From: Actinoplanes sp. KI2 | GTDB lineage: Bacteria; Actinomycetota; Actinomycetes; Mycobacteriales; Micromonosporaceae | DNA: 64,000 nt | Reading direction: 5' to 3' | Assembly (NCBI RefSeq): GCF_025630775.1 | Contig: NZ_JAOSZE010000018.1 | Span: 110,905-174,904 of the forward strand | Shown: positions 33,119 to 41,430 of the stretch, piece after piece | How positions within the stretch are numbered: the first letter of the stretch is position 1 | Layout of the letters: every line of letters starts with the position of its first letter | Program-made: the position numbers and the translations under genes | Notes under the pieces: model-generated | What the model saw: only the letters and a program-made list of their open reading frames with translations | Databases searched by the model: none | Told to the model about the DNA's origin: nothing

Positions 33119-35332
33119 ATGCCTCTATGGGAGCGCTCCCGACTAGTCTCCGTCCTCGCCGTTGCGTCCTTGCTGACCATCGGCGCCGCCGCACCCGCTC
33201 TGGCCGACGAGGTCGAGCAGGTCAAGAACGGCGGCTTTGACGGCACCACCGATCCCTTCTGGTCGACCGCGGGCATGCCGATGACCCTCACCAACGGGCA
33301 GGCCTGCGTCGACGTACCCGGCGGCACGACCAACCGCTGGGACGTCGCGATCGGACAGAACGACCTGCCCCTGGTCGCCGGGCAGTCCTACCGGTTCAGC
33401 TTCGACGCGTCCGGCGACGCGGGCCACGTGGTCCGGGCGATCGTCGGGCTCGCCGTCAGCCCGTACGACACCTATTTCGAACAGTCGCCGGTGCTCGGCG
33501 ACCTGACGCACTACTCGTCCACGTTCACCGCGAGCACCGACACCACGCAGGGCCAGGTCGCGTTCCAGCTCGGCGGCAGCGCCGAGCCGTGGCACTTCTG
33601 CCTGGACAACGTGTCGCTCGTCGGTGGCGTCCCGCCCGAGGTGTACGTGCCGGACACCGGCCCGCGGGTGCGGGTCAACCAGGTCGCGTACCTGCCGAAC
33701 GGCCCCAAGATCGCGACCGTGGTGACCACCGCGACCACCGCGTTGCCCTGGCAGCTCAACGACTCGGCCGGCAAGGTCGTCGCCCGCGGCACGAGCATAC
33801 CGCGCGGGGTGGACGTCTCGTCCGGGCAGAACGTGCAGACGATCGACTTCGGCCGGTACGCCGGGGCCGGCACCGGCTACACGATCACGGCGGACGGCGA
33901 GACCAGCCGGCCGTTCGACATCGGTTCCGGCGCCTACCGCACGCTTCGTGCGGACGCACTCAAGTTCTACTACACCCAGCGCAGCGGGATCGCGATCGAC
34001 GACGCGCTGCGGCCGGGCTACGGTCGCGCGGCCGGGCACGTGGATGTCGCGCCGAACCAGGGCGACGGGAACGTTCCCTGCCAGGCCGGTGTCTGCGACT
34101 ACACGCTCGACGTGCGCGGCGGCTGGTACGACGCCGGCGACCACGGCAAGTACGTGGTCAACGGCGGCATCTCGACATGGGAGCTCCTGAACGAGTACGA
34201 GCGCTCCGCCGCCGTACGCAAGGTGTCGTTGAACATCCCGGAGAGCGGCAACCGCGTCCCGGACATCCTCGACGAGGCGCGCTGGGAGCTGAACTTCCTG
34301 CTGGAGATGCAGGTGCCGGCGGGCAAGCCGGACGCGGGCATGGTCCATCACAAGATCCATGACCAGAACTGGACCGGTCTGCCGCTGCTGCCCTCGCAGG
34401 ACGCGCAACCGCGGGAGCTGCACCCGGTCTCCACCGCGGCGACGCTCAACCTGGCCGCGGTGGCCGCCCAGGCCGCTCGCATCTACTGCAAGTACGACCC
34501 GGCCTTCGCGGCACGGGCGCTGAAGGCCGCCCGCACGGCCTACACCGCCGCCAAGGCCAATCCGGCCCGGTACGCGCCGGGAAGCGATGGCAACGGGGGC
34601 GGCGCGTACAACGACGACAACGTGACCGACGAGTTCTACTGGGCGGCGGCCGAGCTGTTCCTCACCACCGGCGAGAAGCAGTACCAGTCCGACGTCCTGG
34701 CCTCGCCGGACCACACGGCCGACATCTTCGGCGCGGGCGCCTTCGACTGGGCGTCCACCGCGGCGGCCGGCCGGCTCGACCTCGCGCTCATTCCCAACCA
34801 CCTGCCGGGCCTTCCGGCCGTGAAGAACTCGGTGGTTGCGGGGGCCGAGAAGTACCTGGCCGTGCAGAAAGCGCAGGCGTACGGGGTTCCGTACGCGCCC
34901 GCCAACAACATGTGGGACTGGGGCTCGAACAGCATCATCCTGAACAACATGGTGGTGCTGGCCGGCGCCTACTCGCTGACCGGCAACCCGAAGTACCGCA
35001 CCGCGGTGCTCACCGGGGTCGACTACGTGCTGGGCCGGAACGCTCTCAACCAGTCGTACGTGACCGGTTACGGCGAGGTCAGCTCGCAGAACGAGCACAG
35101 CCGCTGGTACGCGCACGAGCTCGACCCGACGCTGCCGCACCCGCCGAACGGCACGCTCGCCGGCGGCGCGAACTCGTCCATCCAGGACCCGTACGCGCAG
35201 AGCAAGCTGACCGGCTGCGTGGCTCAGTTCTGCTACATCGACGACATCCAGTCCTGGTCGACCAACGAGGAGGCGATCAACTGGAACGCGGCCCTGTCCT
35301 GGGTCTCCGCGTTCGTCGCCGACCAGGGGTAA
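33119..35332 (+). CDS. Secreted glycoside hydrolase family 9 cellulase
   Basis: A 737-residue exported endoglucanase-type enzyme. The signal peptide is residues 1-29 (RLVSVLAVASLLTIGAAAPA core). Residues ~33-167 form a CBM4/9-type carbohydrate-binding module (VKNGGFDGTTDPFW). A CelD N-terminal Ig-like domain follows at ~180-265 (RVNQVAYLPNGPKIA) and the GH9 (alpha/alpha)6 barrel fills ~270-735. The catalytic aspartates are Asp338 and Asp341 in WYDAGDHGK and the acid is Glu717 in STNEEAINW. It would cleave beta-1,4-glucan outside the cell. A CebR-like operator overlaps codons 4-8, so cellobiose-type control is likely. Confidence 0.95.
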   Translation: MPLWERSRLVSVLAVASLLTIGAAAPALADEVEQVKNGGFDGTTDPFWSTAGMPMTLTNGQACVDVPGGTTNRWDVAIGQNDLPLVAGQSYRFSFDASGDAGHVVRAIVGLAVSPYDTYFEQSPVLGDLTHYSSTFTASTDTTQGQVAFQLGGSAEPWHFCLDNVSLVGGVPPEVYVPDTGPRVRVNQVAYLPNGPKIATVVTTATTALPWQLNDSAGKVVARGTSIPRGVDVSSGQNVQTIDFGRYAGAGTGYTITADGETSRPFDIGSGAYRTLRADALKFYYTQRSGIAIDDALRPGYGRAAGHVDVAPNQGDGNVPCQAGVCDYTLDVRGGWYDAGDHGKYVVNGGISTWELLNEYERSAAVRKVSLNIPESGNRVPDILDEARWELNFLLEMQVPAGKPDAGMVHHKIHDQNWTGLPLLPSQDAQPRELHPVSTAATLNLAAVAAQAARIYCKYDPAFAARALKAARTAYTAAKANPARYAPGSDGNGGGAYNDDNVTDEFYWAAAELFLTTGEKQYQSDVLASPDHTADIFGAGAFDWASTAAAGRLDLALIPNHLPGLPAVKNSVVAGAEKYLAVQKAQAYGVPYAPANNMWDWGSNSIILNNMVVLAGAYSLTGNPKYRTAVLTGVDYVLGRNALNQSYVTGYGEVSSQNEHSRWYAHELDPTLPHPPNGTLAGGANSSIQDPYAQSKLTGCVAQFCYIDDIQSWSTNEEAINWNAALSWVSAFVADQG
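33128..33140 (+). promoter_or_regulatory. CebR-like operator inside the GH9 coding start
   Basis: TGGGAGCGCTCCC matches 13 of 14 bases of the CebR consensus TGGGAGCGCTCCCA (the last base is G). It spans +10 to +22 relative to the predicted start, inside codons 4-8 of the signal peptide. CebR is a LacI-family repressor of cellulase genes released by cellobiose. Confidence 0.75.
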
Positions 35333-35374
35333 AAACCACATGCGACATGCCGTCATCCTTTCTAGGGTGGCGGC

Positions 35375-35977
35375 ATGTCCGCTTCTGCCGGTGCCGCCCG
35401 TGCCGCCGAGATCCTCGCCCAGCTCGCCGCGCCGCCGAGGCTCGCGGCCTTCGCCGAGCTGGTGCGCCGCGGCAAGGAGGGCGCGACCCTCGCCGAGCTC
35501 GCGTACGCGCTGGATGTCCCGGTGCAGCAGGCGGGGGAGGCGTGCGCCCGGCTGACCGGCGCGGGCCTGGCCACCGGCAGCGGGAACGGGATCTACCGGG
35601 CCGACCTCGGCGCGGTCCGCGCGGCGGTCGCCGCCGTCGACCGGATGCAGCCGATCGCCCCGCTGCTGGCGGAGTATCCGCACCTGCGCGGCTTCTTCGC
35701 GCACGGCCGGCTGACCGCATTGCCGCCGACGATGTCCGACCGCTATCGGCAGATCGGCGAGCTGTTCGCCCGTTTCCTGGCCCTCGACGGCCTGTGCGAC
35801 GAGGACGAGATCAACCGACGGCTGTCCGCGGTCACCGACGACGCCGCGAGCGTGCGCCGCATGCTGGTGGAGACCGGCTGGCTGGAACGGGACAGCCGGG
35901 GCACCACCTACGGCACGGCCCGCCCGCTGCCCGCGACGACCTCGTCGGCGACCCGGCGGACGACCCCGGCCGGGTAG
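35375..35977 (+). CDS. DUF2087 domain protein
   Basis: A 200-residue soluble protein. Residues ~10-75 form a winged-helix-like region (RLAAFAELVRRGKEGATLAELAYALDV, split by a turn), and residues ~115-185 match DUF2087 (RYRQIGELFARFLALDGLCDEDEINRRL continuing to MLVETGWLERDSRGTTYG). It is probably a DNA-binding regulator, as in DUF2087/ArsR-like fusions. A TAGGGT box lies six bases before the ATG. The last 70 bases, encoding a low-complexity Thr/Ala tail, overlap the convergent F420 enzyme gene. Confidence 0.8.
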   Translation: MSASAGAARAAEILAQLAAPPRLAAFAELVRRGKEGATLAELAYALDVPVQQAGEACARLTGAGLATGSGNGIYRADLGAVRAAVAAVDRMQPIAPLLAEYPHLRGFFAHGRLTALPPTMSDRYRQIGELFARFLALDGLCDEDEINRRLSAVTDDAASVRRMLVETGWLERDSRGTTYGTARPLPATTSSATRRTTPAG

Positions 35978-36780
35978 GGCGCGGCCAGCCCGAGCACGAT
36001 GTGCCGGAAACCGGCGTCGATCGCCTCGCCGGCCGCGCGCCGGGTGTCGGCCGGCCGCTCGGCGGAGAACGGCAGGTAGATCGAGCGGGTGATCGCCGCC
36101 GGGTCCCGGCCGATCTCGGCGCAGTACCGGTCGAGCAACGCGCTGCGCTCGATCGCGTCGGCCAGGTCGCCGCCGGGGATGTTCCAGATGTCGGCGTGCT
36201 CGGCGACCACCCGCAGCACCGCCTTCGAGCGGCCCGCCACGAGCATCGGAACCCGCGGCTGCACCGGTTTGGGGTTGCCGAACGCGCCGGTCAACTGCAC
36301 GTACTCGCCCGGGAAGTCGAACGGCTTGTCGTCGGTCCACAGGCGACGGATCACGGTGCACGCCTCCGCCAGGCCGGCCACCGAGTGCGCGAAGTCGTGG
36401 TACGGCAGGCCGTGCGCCTCGTACTCCCGCCGCGCGATCGGGTGGCCGGGCCGCGACCCGGCGCCGATGCCGAACTCGAGGCGCCCGCCGGCCACGGCGT
36501 CGACGGTCGCGGCGATCTTCGCGAGCATGGCCGGGGGCCGGAAGCGGTTGCTGGTCACCAGGACGCCCAGGCGGATCCGGCTGGTCAGCGCGGCGAGGGC
36601 GGCCAGCAGTGTCCAGCCCTCGTAGGTCGGGCCGTCCGGGTCGCCGAAGATCGGCATGAGGTGGTCGTACAGCCAGGCGTGCTCGATCTCGGGTATCGCG
36701 TCCGCCTCCCGCCACACCTGGCGGAGTTCGTCGTAGGAGACCTGGGACTGGGCGGTGGCGATGCCGAAGCTGACGTGCAT
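35908..36780 (-). CDS. LLM-class F420-dependent oxidoreductase
   Basis: A 290-residue luciferase-like oxidoreductase. HVSFGIATAQSQVSYDE opens the barrel, EHAWLYDHLMPIFGDPDGPTYEGW (in two strands) is a family mark, and GRLEFGIGAGSRPGHPIARREYEAHG is the F420-binding stretch. The ATG follows GGAGGATCACC. It is divergent from a TetR gene; two 15-base palindromes lie in between, so it is a likely target of that regulator. The substrate is unknown, and xenobiotic or secondary metabolite reduction would be typical. Confidence 0.88.
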   Translation of the reverse strand: MHVSFGIATAQSQVSYDELRQVWREADAIPEIEHAWLYDHLMPIFGDPDGPTYEGWTLLAALAALTSRIRLGVLVTSNRFRPPAMLAKIAATVDAVAGGRLEFGIGAGSRPGHPIARREYEAHGLPYHDFAHSVAGLAEACTVIRRLWTDDKPFDFPGEYVQLTGAFGNPKPVQPRVPMLVAGRSKAVLRVVAEHADIWNIPGGDLADAIERSALLDRYCAEIGRDPAAITRSIYLPFSAERPADTRRAAGEAIDAGFRHIVLGLAAPYPAGVVRRVADEVVAGSGRAVP

Positions 36781-36815
36781 GGTGATCCTCCGTCGTCTCT
36801 GGCATGCTGATCAAA

Positions 36816-36830
36816 CGGAATCATGTTCCG
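36816..36830. promoter_or_regulatory. Palindromic operator candidate 1
   Basis: CGGAATCATGTTCCG, a CGGAA-N5-TTCCG palindrome, 36 bases upstream of the F420 enzyme start. It shares half sites with candidate 2 and their centres are 27 bases apart. Confidence 0.6.
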
Positions 36831-36842
36831 CCTACGACGATA

Positions 36843-36857
36843 CGGAACACGGTTCCG
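36843..36857. promoter_or_regulatory. Palindromic operator candidate 2
   Basis: CGGAACACGGTTCCG, with the same CGGAA-N5-TTCCG half sites as candidate 1, 34 bases upstream of the TetR start. Together they look like a shared TetR operator region. Confidence 0.6.
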
Positions 36858-36890
36858 AATGGGCTCGGATGTGACGGAGGTAACAGCGCG

Positions 36891-37460
36891 ATGGTCGCCG
36901 CCTCTCGCAAGCGCGCCGACGCCCGGCGGAACGAGAGGTCGCTGCTCGACGCGGCGGCCCAGGCGTTCGTGGCGGCCGGCGTCGACGTGCCGGTGCGGGA
37001 GATCGCCGCGCGGGCCGGGGTCGGCGTGGGCACGATCTACCGGCACTTCCCGACCCGCGCCGACCTGATCGTCGCCGTCTACCGCCATCAGGTCGAGGCG
37101 TGCGCCGAGGCCGGCCCGGCCCTGCTGGCCGCGGAGAGCTCGCCGTACGCGGCGCTGACCGCCTGGATCGACCGATTCGTCGACTTCCTGGTGACCAAGC
37201 ACGGGCTGGCCGAGGCGATGCAGTCGGACAACGCCGGCTTCGCGGCCCTGCACGCGTACTTCCTCGACCGCCTGGTCCCGGTCTGCGACCGGCTGCTGAC
37301 GGCCGCGGTGACGGCCGGCGAGGTCCGCCCGGACGTGGCGGCCCTGGAGCTCATGCGCGGCATCGGCAGCCTGTGCGTCGGTGCCGGCCCGCAGTACGAC
37401 CCGCGCCGGATGGTCGCCCTGCTCGTCGCGGGCCTACGTACCCAGGGGCCTCAGGTGTGA
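36891..37460 (+). CDS. TetR-family transcriptional regulator
   Basis: A 189-residue TetR regulator. The HTH is at ~15-60 (AAAQAFVAAGVDVPVREIAARAGVGVGTIYRHFPTRADLI, split at the turn), and the C-terminal ligand domain resembles the SbtR-like group (FAALHAYFLDRLVPVCDRLL). ATG 36891 has GGAGGT upstream; earlier in-frame ATGs lie inside the operator region. It probably represses itself and the divergent F420 oxidoreductase through twin CGGAA-N5-TTCCG palindromes. The inducer is unknown. Confidence 0.92.
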   Translation: MVAASRKRADARRNERSLLDAAAQAFVAAGVDVPVREIAARAGVGVGTIYRHFPTRADLIVAVYRHQVEACAEAGPALLAAESSPYAALTAWIDRFVDFLVTKHGLAEAMQSDNAGFAALHAYFLDRLVPVCDRLLTAAVTAGEVRPDVAALELMRGIGSLCVGAGPQYDPRRMVALLVAGLRTQGPQV

Positions 37461-37465
37461 CCGAC

Positions 37466-37669
37466 TCACATGTACAGGTCGACGTTTTGGCCGTCGCCGA
37501 GGCTGAGGCTGATGCCGCACCGGATCATCTTCATCGGCAGATCGGGGCTGGCCAGCGCCTGTAGCAGGTCAGCCTGGGCGTCGACCTGCGCCTGGCGGGC
37601 CTGTGGGTCCGGCGACGTGCCTGGTGCGACCACGCTGAACGGGACTGAACCGACGGGGCCTACGGACAT
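37466..37669 (-). CDS. Small hypothetical protein (67 aa)
   Basis: A 67-residue protein starting MSVGPVGSVPFSVVAPG and ending SLSLGDGQNVDLYM. It has a well-placed GGGAG site six bases before the ATG. It is neither clearly membrane nor clearly secreted; the middle is an Ala/Gln/Asp-rich helix (DPQARQAQVDAQADLLQAL). I do not recognise a family. It ends six bases after the convergent TetR gene. The ribosome site and codon use make a real gene more likely than not. Confidence 0.6.
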   Translation of the reverse strand: MSVGPVGSVPFSVVAPGTSPDPQARQAQVDAQADLLQALASPDLPMKMIRCGISLSLGDGQNVDLYM

Positions 37670-37874
37670 GACAACTCCCTGCGGGATACGACAAACCATG
37701 ATCATTGATCGCCCGCCACCACCCCGACATGAGGAAAATTCCGGCCCAGGCCCTGCGCAGCTATGACCGGGGGCGCCGCCCGGGATGTGTCGTCTCCGCT
37801 GCCCGGTCGCCATGCCCGGAACGGTCCGCACGGGTTGAGCCCGTAGCGTAGACGCCCACCGGTCACTGCCGGCG

Positions 37875-38402
37875 TCACGAGATCGAGAACGCCTGTGAGC
37901 CGTTGTTGCTCGTGCAGTGGAAGACCTGGATCGGGGTGCCGACCGAGGTGCCACCGTTGGTGGCGTCCAGGCACCGGTTGCCGCCGGAGATCCGCGCGTG
38001 GATCTGGGTCGGCGCGCCGGTCGGGAGCGACACGTTGACCGAGAAACGCTCATCGCTGATCGACGTGCAGTCGATGGTCTGGACCTGCGCGCGGTCGGCG
38101 TCTCGCAGCGCCCGCATGCAGTTGAAAGAGGAGACGTTGATGATGTGGTAGTCGTTGCCGCCCAGGGTGTCGAAGAACCACAGCTGGTTGGTCTTGGTCC
38201 GGTCGCAGGCCGCGAGCCGGAGTTGGGTGTCCGGGTTGTTCCCCGTCGCCGGGTCGAGCGAGACGCAGGTGTTGTTGCTGGCGTCCTCGCCGAAGAGCCG
38301 GATCTGGAACGGGCCGGCCCCCGCCTGCGCCGGCACGGCGAAGGACAGGGCAGCCAATGTGGCCGCGGCACCGACGGCGAGCAGCGACATCATTCGTGGC
38401 AT
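37875..38402 (-). CDS. Secreted ricin-type (RICIN) lectin-domain protein
   Basis: A 175-residue exported protein. The signal peptide is residues 1-27 (LLAVGAAATLAALSFAVPAQA). The mature part is one beta-trefoil: QLRLAACDRTKTNQLWFF carries the first QxW-like motif, NCMRALRDADRAQVQTIDC the second repeat, and RCLDATNGGTSVGTPIQVFHC the third. Six cysteines suggest three intrachain disulfides. It has no catalytic domain, so it is a stand-alone carbohydrate-binding or surface protein. Confidence 0.85.
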   Translation of the reverse strand: MPRMMSLLAVGAAATLAALSFAVPAQAGAGPFQIRLFGEDASNNTCVSLDPATGNNPDTQLRLAACDRTKTNQLWFFDTLGGNDYHIINVSSFNCMRALRDADRAQVQTIDCTSISDERFSVNVSLPTGAPTQIHARISGGNRCLDATNGGTSVGTPIQVFHCTSNNGSQAFSIS

Positions 38403-38560
38403 GGCTGTTACCTCCAGAAACGATAGGTGACGAAACCCTCATGGGTCTGCCGCCACTGTGCTGGAGGGATCTGAAACCGCACTGACGCGGCGCTGAAAGG
38501 GCCCCGGCGAGCGGGACGCCACTCGGAAAGCCTCAGCGACATCCCGGAGCGGCAGGCCCG

Positions 38561-38797
38561 CTACTGGCCGGCCATCGCCTCTGCGGCAGGCTCGGCCCGG
38601 GAGGTGAGCGCAGACCGGCACCGGGCGCCGCCGACCTGCAGGTGGGCATAGTCGTGCGCCGACCTGAGCGTCCCGCTCCACTGCGGCAGCACCCGCATCG
38701 CCGCCGTCCACACCGGGTCCTCGGGTGCGTGCCCGGCCTCGGCCAGCTCGGCGCTCAACTGATCTTCCAACCAGCCCAAGACGTCATTCATAGTCAT
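38561..38797 (-). CDS. Small hypothetical protein (78 aa)
   Basis: A 78-residue open frame with a plausible helical beginning (MTMNDVLGWLEDQLSAELAEA) and an HDYAHLQVGGARC segment. The C-terminal 20 residues are low-complexity. Two start codons (38797 and 38791) are possible and no good ribosome site is visible. I recognise no family, and it could be chance or a remnant. It occupies the space between the lectin gene and the ABC transporter operon. Confidence 0.4.
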   Translation of the reverse strand: MTMNDVLGWLEDQLSAELAEAGHAPEDPVWTAAMRVLPQWSGTLRSAHDYAHLQVGGARCRSALTSRAEPAAEAMAGQ

Positions 38798-38878
38798 GCA
38801 TTATCGCCATGCACCACGCGCGCATCGGCGTGATGTGATCTTCCCCGTAGAGGGCCTGGTCACACCTCGCCCGGCAGC

Positions 38879-39865
38879 TCAGCCGGGGCTGAGCCGGCGG
38901 CGGAGGCCGGCCAGGCCGCCCGGGACGAAGGCGACCGCGAGCACGAACAGCGTGCCCAGCACGAACAGCGGCTGGCCGAGCGGGCCGGGCAGCGAGCCGC
39001 CCATCCGGGTCAGGCGCTGGTCCAGGTAGGCGTACAGGATGCCGCCCAGGACCGCGCCCCAGCGGGTGCCCGCGCCGCCCAGCACCGCCATCACGATCAG
39101 TGCCAGGGTCAGGTCGGTCGACGCCAGGTAGGGGGTGGCGCCGCCGGTCAGCAGCACGTAGACCACGCCGCCCAGGGCGGCCAGGGCGGCGGCCAGGACC
39201 AAGGTGGCCAGCTTTATCCGGTACGGGTCGAGCCCGAGCACCGCGATCCGGCGCTCGTCGTCGCGCAGGCCGGTCAGCACCCGGCCCAGCGGCGCGCGCC
39301 GGATGCCGTGCACCACCAGCACGACCAGCACCAGGAAGGCGAGCGCCAGCCAGTACAGGTTGACCGTGTTCGCCACGCCGACCAGCGCGGACGGCAGCGC
39401 GCCGGCGTCCAGCGGCAGGCCCTCCTCGCCGCCGGTGAGGCCGCCCGGGTCGCGGTTCACCACGATCCAGCCGACCTGCGCGAACGCCAGCGTCACCATG
39501 GCCAGGGCGATGCCGCTCACTCGTAACGCGACCGCACCGAGCAGGACGGCCGCCGCCGCGGCGCCGAGCACCGCGAGGATCGCCGCCGACCACAACGGCC
39601 AGTGGTAGCGATCGATCAGAATCCCGATGGTGTACGCCCCGGCCGCGATGAACAGCGCGTGCCCGAAGGAGAGCAGGCCGGCGTGGCCGAACAGCAGGTC
39701 GTACCCGAGAGCGAGGCCGCCGAAGACCAGGCACACGCCCAGCAGTTGCAGCGTGCCGGGGGAGTTGAGCGGCCCGTCGAACAGCACCGGGACGTCCAAC
39801 GTGGACCAGGGCAGCGCGATCGCGAGCACCAGGGCCAGGACGGGGACGAGGCGAGCGGCCCTCAT
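38879..39865 (-). CDS. livM: Branched-chain amino-acid-type ABC permease LivM
   Basis: A 328-residue permease with about nine to ten transmembrane segments. The family motif is GYDLLFGHAGLLSFGHALF near residue 55 and the EAA-like coupling loop is GLRDDERRIAVLGLDPYRIKL near 210 (split by one turn). It is the last gene of the five-gene operon, with its ATG overlapping the livH stop by four bases. It forms the transmembrane pore with LivH. The substrate may be a branched-chain amino acid, an amide or urea. Confidence 0.9.
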   Translation of the reverse strand: MRAARLVPVLALVLAIALPWSTLDVPVLFDGPLNSPGTLQLLGVCLVFGGLALGYDLLFGHAGLLSFGHALFIAAGAYTIGILIDRYHWPLWSAAILAVLGAAAAAVLLGAVALRVSGIALAMVTLAFAQVGWIVVNRDPGGLTGGEEGLPLDAGALPSALVGVANTVNLYWLALAFLVLVVLVVHGIRRAPLGRVLTGLRDDERRIAVLGLDPYRIKLATLVLAAALAALGGVVYVLLTGGATPYLASTDLTLALIVMAVLGGAGTRWGAVLGGILYAYLDQRLTRMGGSLPGPLGQPLFVLGTLFVLAVAFVPGGLAGLRRRLSPG

Positions 39866-40725
39866 GCGGCGACCTTTCCGGCCAGGCCGCCCGGTCGCAG
39901 CAGCAGCACGACGGCCAGCAGGGCCACCACGCTCACGTCGCCGGCGCCGGACGTGCCGAAGTAGTTGACGAACTGCTGGAGCAGGCCGACCGCGACGGCG
40001 GCGACGGCCGAGCCGGTGACCGAGCCGAGGCCGCCGATCACGACCACGATGAACGCGAAGATGAGCAGGCTTGCGCCCTGGCTCGGGGAGACCGATCCGA
40101 AGTACATGCCACCGAGCACGCCGGCGGTTCCGGCCAGCGCGCCGCCGAGCGCGAAGACCAGGGTGAACGCGGTGCGCACGTCGATACCGAGCGCGCTCAC
40201 CATGGCCCGGTTCTCGACCCCGGCCCGGATGATCAGGCCGTACCGGGTCCAGCGGAGGACGGCGAGCAGCGCGGCGAGCACCACGACCGCGGCGCCGATC
40301 AGCAGGAACCGGTCGTCCGGCACCGGGGCGCCGAGGACGGTGGTGGTGTGCGCGGTCCAGGCCGGCCTGGGGTACGGGCGCGGGTCGGCGCCCCAGACGG
40401 ACTGCAGCAGCGCGACCCCGGCCAGCGAGAGCCCGACGGTGGCAAGCACCTGTTCGGTCGGCCGGCGGTAGAGCGGCCGGATCACGACCAGTTCCACCAG
40501 GGCGCCGGTGACCGCCCCGGCGAGGACACCGATCGGGATCGCCAGGCCGAGACCCCAGTGGGTGGCGGCCTGCCAGGCCGCGTACGCGCCGACCGACAGG
40601 AACAGCCCGTGCGCGAAGTTGAGAACCCCGGCCAGGCCGAACACGAGCGACAGGCCGGAGGCGATGAGGAAGTAGAGTGCCGCCAGGCCGAGCCCGGTCA
40701 GCGTCAGCAGTACCACTGTGGACAT
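39862..40725 (-). CDS. livH: Branched-chain amino-acid-type ABC permease LivH
   Basis: A 287-residue permease with about eight transmembrane segments. The LivH motif LSLVFGLAGVLNFAHGLFLS lies near residue 25, and the coupling loop RAGVENRAMVSALGIDVRTAF near 165. Its ATG follows the livF stop directly with no gap, and its own stop overlaps livM. It pairs with LivM in the membrane. Confidence 0.9.
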   Translation of the reverse strand: MSTVVLLTLTGLGLAALYFLIASGLSLVFGLAGVLNFAHGLFLSVGAYAAWQAATHWGLGLAIPIGVLAGAVTGALVELVVIRPLYRRPTEQVLATVGLSLAGVALLQSVWGADPRPYPRPAWTAHTTTVLGAPVPDDRFLLIGAAVVVLAALLAVLRWTRYGLIIRAGVENRAMVSALGIDVRTAFTLVFALGGALAGTAGVLGGMYFGSVSPSQGASLLIFAFIVVVIGGLGSVTGSAVAAVAVGLLQQFVNYFGTSGAGDVSVVALLAVVLLLRPGGLAGKVAA

Positions 40726-41430
40726 TCACGGCCTCCGAACCGTGGAGCCGACGCCGAGCAGGTCCCGGGCGAGGGCCGGATCGCCGAGCAGGCCGGCGGC
40801 CGGGCCCTGCCAGGCGACCCGGCCGGCGGCGAGGACGATCGCGTCGGTGGCCAGCCGGCGTACCACCGCGAGGTTTTGTTCGACGAGCAGCATCGGCACC
40901 CGGTCGGCGATCCGGTCGAGAGCGGTCGCGACCGACGAGATGACCGCGGGGGCCAGGCCCTTGGTGGGCTCGTCGATCAGAAGCAGCCGCTGGTCGTTCA
41001 GCAGCACCCGGCCCAGGGCGAGCATCTGCTGCTGACCGCCGGAGAGCGTGCCCGCCCGCTGACCGGCCCGCACGTGCAGCTCCGGGAACAGCTCATACAC
41101 CGTACGGAAGCGGGGGTCGGCGGAGCGGACCGCCAGGCGCAGGTTTTCCGCGACGGTGAGGCCGGCGAAGACGCAGCGGTCCTCCGGCACGTAGCCGAGG
41201 CCGTCCCGGACGAGGCGGTGGGTCGGCCGGCCCAGGGCCGGCCGGCCGTCGAAGTCGATGGCGCCGGACGCCGGCAGCTCACCCAGGATCGCTCGCAGGG
41301 TGGTCGTCTTGCCGACGCCGTTGCGGCCGAGCAGCGCGGTGATCCCGGTGCGCGGCACGTCGAACGACACGCCCTGCAGGATGTGCGAGCCGCCGATCCG
41401 GACCGACAGGTCGCGCACGCTCAGGATCAC
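40726..41430 (-). CDS. livF: ABC transporter ATP-binding protein LivF
   Basis: A 234-residue ATPase. Walker A is GRNGVGKTT, the signature is LSGGQQQM and Walker B is LLLIDEP; the conserved His region of the H-loop is replaced by EQNLAVV as is normal for LivF. The GTG start overlaps the livG stop (GTGA). It pairs with LivG to drive transport. Confidence 0.91.
   Translation of the reverse strand: MILSVRDLSVRIGGSHILQGVSFDVPRTGITALLGRNGVGKTTTLRAILGELPASGAIDFDGRPALGRPTHRLVRDGLGYVPEDRCVFAGLTVAENLRLAVRSADPRFRTVYELFPELHVRAGQRAGTLSGGQQQMLALGRVLLNDQRLLLIDEPTKGLAPAVISSVATALDRIADRVPMLLVEQNLAVVRRLATDAIVLAAGRVAWQGPAAGLLGDPALARDLLGVGSTVRRP

Noticed and set aside
33143..36814. A 1,223-codon open frame on the minus strand opposite the GH9 gene, and similarly long antisense frames elsewhere (for example 15162-18593 minus, 52102-54753 plus)
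   Set aside because: They lie opposite genes with clear families. Very high GC at third positions removes stop codons from the antisense frames, and the translations are low-complexity with no recognisable domain.
38439..38711. Open frame overlapping the 78-aa hypothetical gene on the same strand
   Set aside because: The translation is Arg/Gly/Pro-rich with no motif and has the composition of a shadow frame.
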